Shown piece by piece: positions 48,814 to 62,068 of a stretch of 64,000 nt of DNA. Each line of letters starts with the position of its first letter. The stretch's first letter is position 1. Source of the stretch: Epiperipatus broadwayi (Eukaryota; Onychophora; Udeonychophora; Euonychophora; Peripatidae); contig JAQFVV010006720.1 of the NCBI GenBank assembly GCA_028023455.1, forward strand, positions 84,501-148,500, written 5' to 3'. Below the pieces are notes generated by a model, which made no database searches, was not told the origin of the DNA, and worked only from the letters and a program-made list of their open reading frames with translations. The position numbers and the translations under genes were made by a program.

Positions 48814-49777
48814 TATCCTCATATTAGATTTACAATGGAAACATAGTCTGATGAAAAACTCCCTTTTCTTGAGTCAACAGAACACTAAATAGTTTATCTT
48901 TTTCAATTTATAGAAAGAATACACACACGGACAGATATTTACATTTCCATTCTCATCATCACCCAACTCAGATCGTTTCAGTAGCCAAAACTCTTTTCAA
49001 TAGAGCAATTAACCTTTCAGATAAGTCACATCTGAAAGAAGAAATAAATCATATTAATAGTGTTTTATTAGCAAATAGTTACAATTACAAAGTTATTAAA
49101 AAAGCCTTATTTCAACCCAAAATGGACAAAATAGGAAACTAAAAGATGATAAATCAGCTATTAGGATTTTGGCCGTATATTAAAATGCTATAATATAAAT
49201 ACAGCGTTTTCTGCTCATCAAAAGATCAGCAATATAATAAACAAACCTAAGGATTCAATTGCTCTTGAATCTCATGGTGTTTATCAAATCTCATGTGAAA
49301 ACTGTAAGGCTTCATACATATGTATGAGTAATCGTTGCATCAGTGTTAGGAAAAATGAGCATGCTATTGCAGTTAAACGACATTCATCATCATCAACATT
49401 CTCACTCCATACTATGGATTCAGGCCATAAAATTATTTTTTCTAGTACCAGGATCATAACCAGATGTGATAATCTTTACCAGTGCAAAATTAGAGAAGCC
49501 ATTGAGATACTTAATATGCCAGATTGTATCAATAAGAGAGATTATACAAGCAAACTTCCTCCTATTTGGAAATATTTTTTTTAAAAAAAAACATTCTTTA
49601 TTTAACATTTTTGCTATTAGTGGATCTTTATCGTTTTTTTAAAACTCAGTGATTCTAATGTTTCTACAACCGTCTTTCTAGTTTTTATCACTCAGTGGTT
49701 GATTTGTGTTACCAAGTCAAAACGTCAGTATATCAATATTTAAAATACTTTAACGCAGATGAACCCACAAAATATGC
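48814..49777 (+). mobile_element. Penelope-like element family A, inside-out copy, right arm
   Basis: Abuts the left arm at about 48813 and runs the other way, from the middle of the protein (TCCTCATATTAGATTTACA, after the YIDD region) through the endonuclease to the 3' UTR near 49777. Open piece 49324-49584. A segment near 49170 is deleted compared with unit 1. Its hammerhead-like helix II (GATTTG/CAAGTC, about 49695-49720) differs from unit 1 at two bases and still pairs. Confidence 0.85.
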
Positions 49778-50002
49778 CATAATGTGTAAAAATATATATT
49801 CTACCAAATTATGTAGACACTTATCACATATTTAACCTGAATTACAAAACTATTATTGTAACAAAGCTGAGATCCAGAATTTTCATACAGCCTACCCTTG
49901 TCAAAGCATACCATTTGTACTCATGGTCCAGGTTCTGCAATGGAATAACTATTGTTTTGTACCTCAGTTATTTTAGGTGATAATTGTTTAAATATTGTAG
50001 AA

Positions 50003-50044
<42 letters not shown>

Positions 50045-50080
50045 TATCTATATATATTTAAACATATTATATAGGTTTTG

Positions 50081-50117
<37 letters not shown>

Positions 50118-51400
50118 CAAAACCTATATAATAACTTAATGTAATAAATAAATTCCATTAATTTGTAAATGATTTCTCAACCGTAACAAAGCTCTCCACA
50201 TAATAATATAACCCTATGCAAAACCATAGAAATCAATGTTTTATAGTGATATGTATAAAATGTCCCTATTTAATGCTGACTCATCCAATACTAATCAACC
50301 TTGTGGCTATCCAATGTGCCGATCCTTGAATCTGATGCACATAAATTTCTAAATATAATGAAAACACTCCTGTAGACATATATTACCTTTTTAGTTAATA
50401 TAAAGTATGACCCTAAAATAAAATTATAATAACATTTTCAATTCAAAATCATTAGCTGTACAATCACAAATATATTAATCCAGTTAAGTATCTATACATT
50501 TTATTGCCTTTGATTTTAAACAATTGTAACATTACATGACCATTATTTTACTTGCTTACATAATATATTAATGTGTTACTTTTTATTTAGGTAAATATGA
50601 ATATATTTTTGCAGATAAGATCATGATTTGCTATCATCATTTGACAATTAATGTATTTTATGTGTAATGTTATGTTTTACAATTAGATATCAAAGGTTGT
50701 TGGTTATGTTATTTTTTTTTCAGTGTTTTGTCTGTATTGTTTGTATACATAGTGATGTTGTGTTTCAGTCTTTAAAATTATTTATAAGATATGTTAATTA
50801 TTGTTTGGTTGTTATTTTTTTAAATATACTGAATAGTTTTTAATGATATATTGAATATGTTTGATTGTAATATTTATTTTATTATTTAAGGATACATTTG
50901 AGTGTGTTAAAATTTCTTGATTAAACATTTGATAAGTTGGGTAATATTTTATTTTATAGTCATTTTCTTAAACAAAACGATTGTTAAATATGATAAGACC
51001 AAAATTTTATTAGTGTTATACCTAAAAACATTCCTTTATTGTTTTGTTTTGTTTTTTTGTTATAGAAATAGAAGGTTTAATATTATTGGGACAAACGTTT
51101 TTATTCAAAGTTGTCATACTTCTGATACATTGATTTAGTTACAGTCATGAATTTGATAAAAATATTATATTAAATAAAAATTTCTATTAATCTGATACTA
51201 ATGAAAATGTAGTTATTCACTTACCATTAAATTCATCAGTTCATAGATTGGTTTCATTTTATTGAGTGATATGAAACTGATTTCCATGAAAGTTCTTGAA
51301 TGAAATTCATTATTAAAAAGTTAAAAAGTCATTTCATAGTAAAATCTATTCATGGTATGGTTTCTAACATTTTTATCAGTTGTATGTCACAGTAAATGAA
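49778..51400. other. Gene-free AT-rich stretch
   Basis: Contains two (TA)n-cored palindromes (about 50002-50045 and 50066-50132). The second has 19-bp arms reading ATTATATAGGTTTTGAAAT. No supported gene. Confidence 0.5.
50066..50132. repeat. (TA)n-cored hairpin
   Basis: 19-bp perfect arms (50066-50084 and 50114-50132) around a (TA)n core. Confidence 0.88.
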
Positions 51401-51409
51401 TTGTTAATA

Positions 51410-51640
51410 AAAAGAGCAAACGTTCATAAAAATAGTGTTAAAAATAAGTATAGTAACGCAAGTTTTGTATATTCATGAACTTAATAAAGGCCATCAAATA
51501 TTTTTTTGAAAATTCAGGAGTTATCTTTCATGAAAAAATAGGAAATTAAATTAAAATACTACAAAACTTTGATAATTCTTTTTGAAACTGATGTTATCAA
51601 TCTCATAAAGACATTCATTGATGTTAAATACCATTAAATA
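51410..51640 (+). pseudogene. Decayed family B Penelope endonuclease fragment
   Basis: AAACGTTCATAAAAATAGTGTTAAAA, shown here only by its ends AAACGTTCAT and GTGTTAAAA, together with TGTATATTCATGAACTTAATAAAGG, matches the right arm of the palindrome at 11475-11560 (AGGTTCATAAAAGTAGTGTT, then TGTATGTCCATGAAAAAG). Heavily mutated and only partly alignable by eye. Confidence 0.35.
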
Positions 51641-52621
51641 TTGAACTTAATTATAGGAAAGATTATATACTTTGTATACATATAGCCGATGTATATTTCC
51701 AATTTATGTGAAAATATGTGTTCCTTAATAGATGACATCTTCTTCACATATATTCCTACATGGTAGACTTATGTGAGTAATGTATAAAATATAAATGGAC
51801 TAAGAGCTAGAAACACTGTTAATATTTATGGCATATGTGAATTAGCATTACAAAATTATGTTTGATGACAATAAAGTTATACACATGTGTCTGAAAATCT
51901 AATTCCCTCACTCATATTATCACAATCTGAAATTATTTCGTAAGTAAATGTTGCAAGCTACTGTTATTAAATATACCATTAGATGACTAACGTAATAAGT
52001 TATCTTGATAAATAGCGTTCAATAATTATTTTTTGTAGTTTAATATTCATTTCATTCGATACGCAAATGTGATTTCTTACTTTGCATAACACAATACATG
52101 AAATCATTCTTTAATTTGCGTATGTAACATAAATAAAATTAAAACAAAAACGTGAAGATATCATTGCAACATTTAGCATTTAAATATTCACTATACTGGT
52201 TAAAATGGTCAAGTTTGTATAATAATTTGTTATATTTAAACAGCATTAAACTGTTGCACATACACTTTGGATTTTAACTATAAACTGAATAAATACTAAC
52301 ACTTCAAACACATGATAAAATCTTTGGAAAAGATAGAATGGCCATCTAGCTTTTCGAACCCAAACACTTTTGTAAGGGTGAATCTTAAGTGTTTGAAATT
52401 GAAAGCGTGGAGATATTAAAGAATCACTTTAAATTACTTTTACATGCTTGAATGAATGACGCTGGTGAAATTTACTAGAATTTACGATATGTCATTCTTA
52501 TTTGAAAATAAATGTATGATTAGTTTGGACAGCATTATATTTAGAACTGGAGTACAATGATCTAGAAGATTTGTTCATAAAATGTTCCAATAACCCAGAC
52601 TAAAGATCTTATTTTCACAGC
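51641..52621. other. Gene-free AT-rich stretch
   Basis: Apart from the self-complementary block at 52449-52498, nothing is recognised. Confidence 0.4.
52449..52498 (-). repeat. Short self-complementary block shared with 34561-34612
   Basis: GAATGAATGACGCTGG...GAAATTTACTAGAATTTACG...GTCATTC is the reverse complement, with few changes, of the centre of the small inverted-repeat element at 34561-34612. Both copies can fold through AATGACG/CGTCATT-type ends and the AAATTTACTAGAATTTA middle. Confidence 0.7.
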
Positions 52622-54260
52622 AAGTAATATATGAAAGTAAAAACACACATATTGCATTAATAAATATTACCTTTATGACATGCATAATTAGTATGGAAAA
52701 TATGAAATAAGCATTCAATAGAACTTTTTTTTTGCCATTTTAAGCCAGCTTGTTTTAAATAGATAAGAATATGAACATATATTTAAGTTTATTTGCTTAT
52801 GCATATAGTATTAAATATTTTGTTTTAATTATGTATTTGACATAATAATTGTGGTCAATTAAATAATGCATAATTTGATTTATTAAAAGGAAGTGTATTA
52901 ATAAATATAATTATAACATATTAGGTTTCCGAATTTTTATTATTAGTAGTATTGTTATTTTTTCTTAGTTTTATCATTTTAATTATAATCAATCATCATC
53001 ACTAATAAAGATTAAATGTTGGTCCTAATTTACTTATGTTTTGGATTATGCTTTACATATAACCGAGTTTTATGTAAGTATAGGTTTATAGCAAAAAGCT
53101 AAAATTCTATGCTGTGTCAATGGGTTTTGATCATCATCATCAATGGTGATATTACTGGTTAAATGACCATTTGAGCAAATAATGTTTCAGGTAAATAATT
53201 ATAAATTTATTACAATCTAAATTTAATGGTATGAGATTCATTATGATCAGTCATCATCGCTGATAACTATTGGTAATTAAATCCCCTTTAAATATAATAA
53301 TATTTTTAATAAATCTGGATTTATAAAAAGCTAGATATCATTTGATGAAATTCTGTTGTGATCATTCATCATCACTGGTAAATATTGATGTTTAAGTTAT
53401 CAATTTAAATATAATAGTACTTTAAGTAATAATTTACTAAGGCTGTAACCTTAGAAATAAGCGTCTGAAAAATACGAAGGTAGGGACCTCTATAGGTCTT
53501 AAAACACAAGCTTCATAGCGTAAGCTTGTGTTTTAAGACCTATAGAGGTCCCTACCTTCGTATTTTTCAGACGCTTATTTCTAAGATTACAGCCTTAGTA
53601 AATTATTACTTAATATAATAATGGGCGTTTAATAAAATTTATAATAGTACTTTAAGTAAATAGCCAGATTTTAAGCCATGAGATTCATTAGGATTAATCA
53701 TAAGCACTAGTGAATATTAAAAATTAAACCCCAATTAATAATTAAATCTCAGTTTAAACATAATATGATTTTAAGTAAGTGCTTACATGTTTATAAAAAT
53801 ATAAATTTGTTGTTAGGAGTTAATTGTGAAAGCTGTGGCTGGAATCATCATCACTGCTATAACATGTTGTATAAATAATGTAAACAAGTAGGTTTCATGA
53901 CCATATATGTAAGTAATGGTCCTAACTATGTTTGTTTGTGTGTCATTAGTAAGAGCATACAAGCATCTGTACATCAATATACTTAAACTGATCTGGTAAT
54001 AATTATAAAAGTGTTAGGTATTGAAATTTTATGGTATTGGGATGTTTTTTTTTTCAAACCATACATGTGCATAAGTAGTTATGCATGTATCAAATGGATT
54101 TGAACCTGGTACACTATGGACTGAAGATATTTATTTAGATTTAAAACAATTTCGTGGCATCTGGGGAAATACATGTATTTATCTAAACTGAATAAAAGTG
54201 ATTAATTTACTTTTTCAAATTGATATTTGATATTATTTTTTTAATATGTTAAGTAGGTAC
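52622..54260 (+). repeat. Dispersed repeat Q, copy 1
   Basis: Co-linear with 58670-59915 and then 63721-64000: ATATGAAAGTAAAAACACAC, GCCAGCTTRTTTTAAATA, TGTGAAAGCTGTGGCTGG, TATTGAAATTTTATG and TGAATAAAAGTGATTAATTT. Internally it is made of diverged units of about 110-130 bp, each with ATCATCATCAC, TGGTAAATATTG and TTTAAATATAAT. GGATTTGAACCTGGTAC at 54099, read on the minus strand, is a Pol III B-box-like GGTTCAAATCC, so the end may be SINE-derived. No ORF. Confidence 0.8.
53423..53612. mobile_element. Foldback element with 91-bp arms inserted in repeat Q
   Basis: Arms 53423-53513 and 53522-53612 are inverted copies with one mismatch around the 8-bp loop CATAGCGT. The surrounding insertion (53430-53640) is flanked by ATAATAGTACTTTAAGTAA at 53411-53429 and 53641-53659, and is absent from the matching place in Q copy 2 (about 59450-59470). 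It has no ORF, and is GC-richer than its host. A palindromic MITE or foldback is the likely class. Confidence 0.85.
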
Positions 54261-55068
54261 TAATAGTGCCAGTGTGTGCAACCATGAATGGTCTTATATC
54301 TGTGGAAAGTGGAAAAGGAAGGATTCTTTGTTGAAAGAATCTATTATTGGAAATAAGATTAATGCACTCCATTAATTTCTTTATAATTTTATTAAGTAAT
54401 ATTAACTAATATTTTTTATCTAATAAAAATGGCTAGTATGTTTTATTAGTTACAAATATTCCCTATATCACAAAATAATTTAAATCTTAAATTAGACCAG
54501 TGACGATTTTCATTTTATTTTGTTTGACTAGAAATGAGATAATGTATTTATCTTATTATTGTAGTGATTAGATTAATATTTATGATGAAAATGGGCTATA
54601 CAACATATAGCAAGTGTAAAAGTTAATAGCTTTTTTAAAGATATTTTGGTTACCAACGAAATATTGTAGTATTGCCAGATAGGAACAAAGATATTGATAG
54701 CACTAAATTATAGAATAATAATTTCATGCATATTGAAGAGTTCATATTATAGAAAATCAATAATTTTGGAGGTTGGATTGAAAGTTTGATTGTTAGAGTT
54801 TGGTTGGTTATTATGCCGTTTTGATGATGGATGGAGAGTTTTTGTCATTGCCTTGAGAATGTGATGTATTCATGCCATTCATGATTCATTATTGTCATTC
54901 ACTGCTCCAACCCAGATTATTATATTGGTTATTATTTATCATGAAACAGTAGTCCTGCCATGATATTAGCCTCTAAGACTCCAAGAGAGAGAGCAAGGCA
55001 TAGTTTTTTTTCTGATATATATTACAATTTTGTTTTTTTATTAACGGACTATTTTTTTTTTTTTATTT

Positions 55069-55070
<2 letters not shown>
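54261..55070. other. Gene-free AT-rich stretch
   Basis: No supported feature. Confidence 0.4.

Positions 55071-55150
<80 letters not shown>
55071..55150. repeat. (TA)n microsatellite
   Basis: About 80 bp of TA. The near-repeat GACTCCAAGAGAGAGAG (before) and GATTCCAAGAGAAAGAG (after) flanks it, suggesting local duplication. Confidence 0.97.
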
Positions 55151-55153
<3 letters not shown>

Positions 55154-55644
55154 ATTCCAAGAGAAAGAGAAAGACAGTATTTTATAAATTATACCCCTCA
55201 GACATTGCAGCAAGCAGGACATAGAAACAGTGTTTACAATATACTATTAAGGGTAGTTGCAGCTTAGACTGATTGAATTGTGGTGATCTTCTGAATGTTC
55301 ATGGGGAATTGTGTGCTTTAAGTGTTGGGGCTGAATTTTTATAATTATCTATTGATTTTGATGTGCTAATCATTCTATTGGCTTTCGGTATATTTTCAAA
55401 TCACCAGGGGAATAATGAGTTTATAACCTGACATATGAACACTATTATAAATATATTAATGGGTTATATAAATTACTGTTAATTAATTTATTAAAGAAGT
55501 GATAAGGAAAATTATATTTTATGAAAGCATCTAAAATCTAGATAGATGATGGTATAGACAAGGCATGCTATTATAGAAATGGCTTACTCCTCATTATGTT
55601 TTTTTATGAAATAGGGGTTGTAACCTAATATGATAATATTTTTA

Positions 55645-55645
<1 letters not shown>

Positions 55646-55699
<54 letters not shown>

Positions 55700-55703
55700 T
55701 CAT

Positions 55704-55748
<45 letters not shown>

Positions 55749-55762
55749 AAATAAGTGATGAT
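55646..55762. repeat. Two (TA)n tracts, the second the core of an imperfect hairpin
   Basis: (TA)n at 55646-55697, then CATCATTATTTCATATA, (TA)n to 55745, then TATACAAAATAAGTGATG: imperfect inverted arms of about 17 bp. Confidence 0.75.
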
Positions 55763-55869
55763 GAGGATTGTGTTAGCACAATATATGGCACTTGAAATAC
55801 AGATAGGTAATTGAAAAGAATGATTGCTAAGAACTAGTGGTTGGAAAATCTTTAGAGTATATGAAAGGA

Positions 55870-56580
55870 TAGATAGTGTTAACTCTAGATGAGTAAGAGA
55901 TCAAGGGACAAAACAAAGTAAATAAAAAATACAAATATTTTTAAATCTATAAATAAGAATAAAAAAGAGATTAATATGAATCAGGATAAAGAAATTAGTC
56001 ACTGAAGGGATCAGAGTAAAAGAAAAGGAAAGTTACCCAGAATGGTTTCCAATTATAATGTCACTATTGAAAAAAATGGTGCAGAACATGAGAGAAATGA
56101 ATTAACAATTATGCCAACAATATCAAAACATGAATGAGAGTTTAGATCAGTATTTAAAAAAAATTAATGAATCTATAAATAAACAATTTCAAAGATTTTA
56201 TAATAAAATAGATCAGCTACCACAAGAAATGAATAGTCATCTCATTGATTTAAATAATGAGATAGATAACAGGATCTCTTGACCAGAACAAGATGTAGTG
56301 TCAGAGGGCCCTGTGTCCATATCCAAGCCATAAAAATATCCAAAAACAGAATAACATTGGAGAAGATATTTACAGCTAGGCCAATGCCTTAAAGTTAGAG
56401 GTACCTATAATCTAACAACCAGTAAATGTAGAATATGTCTATCTAAACAAAAGACAAGGCAGGTCAAACCATGAATTAAGCAGAGTACCAAAAGTAATCC
56501 TGAAATTGATCATGCAACTGACATAAACCTCTGTACAAGAAATGGAGAGTATCCTGCAGGCTATATTAAAAGTGTAAATA
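55870..56580 (+). pseudogene. Possible third coiled-coil relic
   Basis: Short pieces in shifting frames are rich in K, E, Q and N and heptad-like, best near 56141-56280 (LDQYLKKINESINKQFQ). They resemble the two coiled-coil relics only in composition. No KxKLK motif was found. Chance A-richness is a real alternative. Confidence 0.25.
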
Positions 56581-58669
56581 ATTAACAGGAAAAGTTATAT
56601 ACATTTTAATGATACATTAACAAAACAAGAAAAGATCATGATAGTGAATGTTCAAAAATATAAATTTTGTCAAGAAAAAGACATTCTTCATAAAATTTTA
56701 GTCATGATGGAAATAATCACTGAAATATCACCAACATAACCAAGGGCAATCCTTGCTGCATACACAATTCTTCCCATTTGAAATTTTTTGTTTGTGAAAG
56801 AGGCAAATGTACTTTTAGGATCACATCCCCTCACATATATATTCTGAGATTTAAAAATATTTATATATATTTGTGTGTGTACTTATTGTAGATGGTAATA
56901 AACAATAGTTATTAATGGGAAGTAGTGAAAAGTGTATATTACAAGAAATATTATTATTTGCAATAGGCTTATATTAAATAAAAGCAATCAGTTATTTAAC
57001 TTAGTTTTTCTTTAAAATAAAACACATAGATAAAAAGTCCCTATGGTCAATAAATTAATAGGATGGTGAAAAGCATGTTTTTTTTTCTGGTAGTTGAAAA
57101 TAGAGACAGTATGAATGTGTAATTGATGAAAAGCAGACATTTATAATTATCCATAAATTACATATTTTATTCTTTTTTTTTTAGTATTTAAATTGTCCAA
57201 AGGTATAGAAATGCTTTGACAATAGAACTATTAATTAATTTTTTTTAATTGCTTTTGACCAGACTGTTTTCTGTTTTGTTTCAAGTTGACATTTATTTAA
57301 GTGGGAAAAATGTTGAATCTGGACAAAGGTGAGGGGGGTGACAAAACTATCAGATATTTAAAGCTGCTGAGAAAGAAAAAGGAGGTGATTGTTGAATGGT
57401 TATTCAGAGATTCAGTATTGTGTTATTCAGGGGAGCATTTTTAAAGCTGTAAGAAACAGAGTTGTTTTTTTCTCTCATATTTTTTCTGTTAGAAAAAGTT
57501 AGGGCAAAATGTCCGGCTTTTGCTTTGAACAACATAGACGTAAATGTGCTGATATATAAACACTATGGCAGCAAAGTATTAAATGACTTAAAAAGAATTT
57601 GAAGAAAATAAAATAAAATTGTATTCTAAAGAAAGTGCACAAACTGCAACTGTGGAAAGAAAATAAAAATGGTGTATATATGTTTTTCTAGCCATAGGAC
57701 AATGAAGATGCATTGCTAATCTTGTTATTTTCTTCCTTGAATTCAAACATCATGGGTTGATTAACTGATCTATTAGTGGACTCATACATAAGTCATTAAA
57801 ATCCAAAAAATGGCTGAGTTGAAAACTTACCACATTTGCTGTCTAAAGATGCTTCTTTTTTGACTCCTTGCCTATTAAAGGATCATCATCTTTGAAGGAA
57901 GAAGAGGAAAGAAAAGAAAAAAAAAAGATGTTTAAAAGCCACACAACCAACCTCAACTAGTCTACAAAACACTTTTTTAAGTTTTCTTCATATTCATCAT
58001 AAGTGCCTGTAATAGTGTTTAATGGTAATAAACAAGCTAAATCAACAACAGTCAGAGGTGGTAAACAAGAACAGTCTGTTGATTGAATCTAGGATTTTAA
58101 TAAGAGCTGAAAATGGATCGAGTAACTTAAAAATTTGATTAACATTTTTTTTTTACTTATTACAAGTAATCTTTGAAGCTCTTTCTATAGACAATTTTTT
58201 TTTCTTTTAACACATAAACATTAAATGTTTGTTTATTTATTGTATTATTATCATTATTGTATAATAAAACTTGAACATAGAAATTAAAATTTATTAAACT
58301 TAATTTTTCATTATCATTTGATTTTTTTTTAAATATTGTATTACTAAAATGAGGTTTTATTATTGTTATTTATTCAGAGTGATAATTGAACAGCCTATCA
58401 AGATATGCTTCATAATGTTTTTTTTTATCTCTTTGCATATATAATTTGTTTTTGCTCAAGATTTCAATAATATTTTTTATATGTGTGATTTATGTATCAA
58501 TGCTTAATATAGAGGAACACATTTTAACATAATATATATGATGACATATCACAGTGTGTGTGCATGTGTGACTGCTTATAGCACCAAGTCAAAAATAGGT
58601 TAGACTAAAGTCTTATTGGTTAATAGTTATTTTAAAGGAGTAACTTAAAGAGCAGGGTTTCACATGTAT
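56581..58669. other. Gene-free AT-rich stretch
   Basis: A 43-nt open piece between an acceptor-like TTGTTTCAAG and donor-like GTGAGG (57286-57328) is noted but not called. Nothing else is supported. Confidence 0.4.
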
Positions 58670-59671
58670 ATGAAAGTAAAAACACACAAATAGCATGAAT
58701 GTATTTTACCTTTATGGCATATATAATAAGTATGTTAAATATGGAATAAGTATTCAATAGAACATTTTTTGTCATTTTACGCCAGCTTATTTTAAATACG
58801 TAAAAATATGAACATATAATTCAGTTTATTTGTTTATGCATATAGTATTATATATTCTGTTTTAATTATGCATTTGACATAACAATTTCAGTCAATGATA
58901 TAATTTGCAATTTGATTTATTAAAAAGAAGTGTATTAATAAATATAATTATACAATAATTGGTTTCCAGTTCTTATTATTAGTAGTATTGTTATTTTTTT
59001 ACTTTTATCACTTTAATTATAATCAATCGTCATTACTAATGAAGGTTAAACATTGGATAGTAATTTACCTATAATGATGTTTTGGATCACGCTTTACATA
59101 TAACCAAGTTTGAAGTAAATATAGGTTTATAGTAAAAAGCTAAAATTTTATGTTGTGCCATTCGGTTTTGACCATCTTCATCAATGGAGATATTACTGCT
59201 TTAATCACCATTTGAGCAAATAAAGTTTCAGGTAAATAATTATAAATTTATAAGAATGTAAATGTTACGCTATGAGATTCTTTATGATAATTTGTCATCG
59301 CTGATAACTATTGGTAATTAAATCCCCTTTAAATACATTATTTTAAATAAATCAGGGTTTATAAAATTTGATATCATTTGATGATATTCTGTTATGATCA
59401 TTCATAATCACTGGTAAATATTGATGATTGAGCTATCATTTTTAATATAATCGTATTTTAAATAAATAAGCAGATTTTAAGTTGTGAGATTTATTAAGAT
59501 CACTCATCAGTGCTAGTGAATATTATTAATTAAATTCCAATTAATAATTAAATCCCAGTTTAAACATAATATAATTTTAAGTAAGTGTTTATATGTTTTT
59601 AAAAAGTAAATTTGTTGTTGTCAGTTAATTGTGAAAGCTGTGGCTGGAATAATCACCATCACCATTATACC

Positions 59672-59766
<95 letters not shown>

Positions 59767-59915
59767 CTTAAATAAATAGGCTTAAATGTCATATATGTAA
59801 GTAATGGTCCTAACTATGTTTGTTTGTGAGCCATTAGTAAAAGTATACATGCACTTGAACATCAATATACTTACACTGAGCAGGTAATATCTAAAAAAAG
59901 CATTAGGTATTGAAA
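58670..59915 (+). repeat. Dispersed repeat Q, copy 2 (left part)
   Basis: Matches Q copy 1 up to GTATTGAAA, then breaks. The family resumes at 63721 with the same TATTGAAA. It lacks the foldback found in copy 1. A (TA)n tract (59675-59765) replaces the TATAACATGTTGTATAAATAA region of copy 1. Confidence 0.82.
59675..59765. repeat. (TA)n microsatellite
   Basis: About 91 bp, inside repeat Q copy 2. Confidence 0.98.
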
Positions 59916-60831
59916 CAGTCAGATATGATTATCTTCTCACTATAGTAGTGTTTCTATATATGTAACTATCAACCAATCCTCATAGATCATGTTAATATTG
60001 TATTAAAATCAGCCTAAATTAAAAACCTAAATGTGTTAATAGTGTATATGTCTGTATATCTAAACATACAATATGAAAATTGTATCTATATATGTAAATT
60101 TCCATGCAGGAAGAAATAGAGTTAATGGATTTAAAACTTTAAGATTTCTCTATTTAAAATATTTATTCTAAAAGTAATATTCGAAATTATTATATAATTC
60201 TGCATATATAGCTAAATTAAATGATCAAGTTGCATATATATAACAAAATGTTTTTCATCTTTTAGATTTGTTTTTCTAGAAAGACGACTCCATGAAAATT
60301 AATCTTTCTCACTTTAAAATGACCTAGTTCCAATTTCAGATTTAAAAATAGATATAAAATAAAATTATGAATAAATTATCCCCAGTGACCGAAGATAAAA
60401 ATCATGGTTGACCGTGACTAAATCCTCATGTTGAAAAGTCAATCACAGCAGGTTTCCACAATGTCTAGAGTCCAGTGAGAGAAACTGAAAAAAACAGATC
60501 TAAAACTACTATGACAAGGGTGTGGGGGGTAAGCTGATATATAAGCTTCTGCAGCCATCTTTAATTCAGTCGGTCATTATTTTATGTAAAAGTTAATGTA
60601 AAATTGATAAAGATGATGACATCAGGGTAGAAGGCAACTTTCTTTATCTTCTTGATCTTGGTAAGATCTGCCTGATGCAGGAAGCCATCAGTGAGAGCCA
60701 TACCACCTAAGATAAGAAGTCTCTCAATAATGAAACGAGCAGAAATAAGCTAATCATAATAAACTTCTTCAATTTTAAAGCATTCAACTAAAGCTCATTT
60801 ATTCTTATAAGGTAGCTCAATCTAAATTCTG

Positions 60832-60992
60832 TGGCCAAAGTAAATGTGTTTTAAACTCACTACTAAAATGTAATTTTATTTTCTTTAATTTAATTTTAAA
60901 AATATTGCCTGATTTATATTTACATACTGATTTATTAATTGAGTTATTAACCGATCCATTAACAGATTTAATTTGTTTATTTATGGGTTTAC
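60832..60992 (+). repeat. 160-bp direct repeat, first copy
   Basis: TGGCCAAAGTAAATGTGTTT through TTTATTTATGGGTTTA recurs at 62585-62741 with few changes. Confidence 0.88.
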
Positions 60993-62008
60993 TTACTGAA
61001 GTTATTTGCTCAGTTATTTATGATTGATTTAGTTTCAACATATTTATCTTGTTTTAAGTTATTAAGATTTATTTAGTTTTAACTTGCTTTAATCAATTAA
61101 TTTTAAATGTTTTATTGTAACTCTTATTATGCAATATTCTAAAAAAAATTTTAAAATAATAGTTAAGTTATGTCACACATTTAACTGGCCAATAATATTT
61201 GCCTTTATAAATTCTCATAAATAACTTAGATTTATATTAAACTGAACCAATCAGATCTTAGCTAATGTTGTTTCAATCCCTTTCAAACTAGGCTAAGGTA
61301 AAGCCAAATTTCACATTTCACTTATGTGAAATCTCAGCTTTAAATTTATGTTTTTTTTAGTTAAATTTATGCCAAATCTTATTTTATTTCAATTATGTAT
61401 TTGTTTATGCTATAATTGTTCAAAACAGAGTTTTACTCTTATTTAAATCATTAGTGAGAAATAATTAAATATTCGCATGCACATATATGTAATTTCACAT
61501 TTATTAATGCACAAATGAAACTCTGTTTTGAAAAGGATAAAATGCTTTATTTAAGGTATAATTAAAAGCTTACAGCCATGCTCACACAGATTTGCTTCAA
61601 ATTTTATATTTAACCAATATTCAGTTGAAGTGATAAAATGCAGCATAAAGTTATAACTATAAATTGTAATTATCCACAATATGCTGTAATCTTCCTTAGA
61701 ATTATAAATGCCTATATAGATAGCTTTATAAATGTAAGATTCCTAAACTTCTTTGAATAGCATAATAATAGATGTTACATAATGAACTGATATATGGTAA
61801 TTTCATAAAAGAAACTATTGTTTAGCATCCTTATTTTATTGTATAATGCTGTAGTCAGTGGTGTGAATGTGTCCTTAAGAAATGCTATGGTGTATATATT
61901 TGTTGCTGTATCATCTTTAATGGGTGTATGTGTTAGGGCTACACCATTACTCTTAGTTCAGACAACTATCTCCTTCAGATAGTGGTCAGGTATGCATTAT
62001 CCCATTCT

Positions 62009-62068
62009 GCATCCTCAGTCGGTAGATCATAAGACTTCTGACACTTAATTAGTTGTTTGATCCTCTGG
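62009..62068 (+). repeat. tRNA-Lys-like SINE head
   Basis: CTCAGTCGGTAGATCATAAG followed by ACTTCTGACACTTAAT and GTTTGATCC resembles the A-box and B-box halves of a tRNA-Lys gene (TAGCTCAGTCGGTAGAGCAT and GTTCGAGCC). The acceptor stem is not intact, so it is not a functional tRNA. tRNA-Lys-derived SINEs are known in cephalopods. Confidence 0.55.

Noticed and set aside
57286-57328. 43-nt possible micro-exon between TTGTTTCAAG and GTGAGG
   Set aside because: Too short to support by sequence alone; such pairs occur by chance in AT-rich DNA.
62009-62068. Functional tRNA-Lys gene
   Set aside because: Acceptor and T arms do not pair and the B box is altered; better read as a SINE head.
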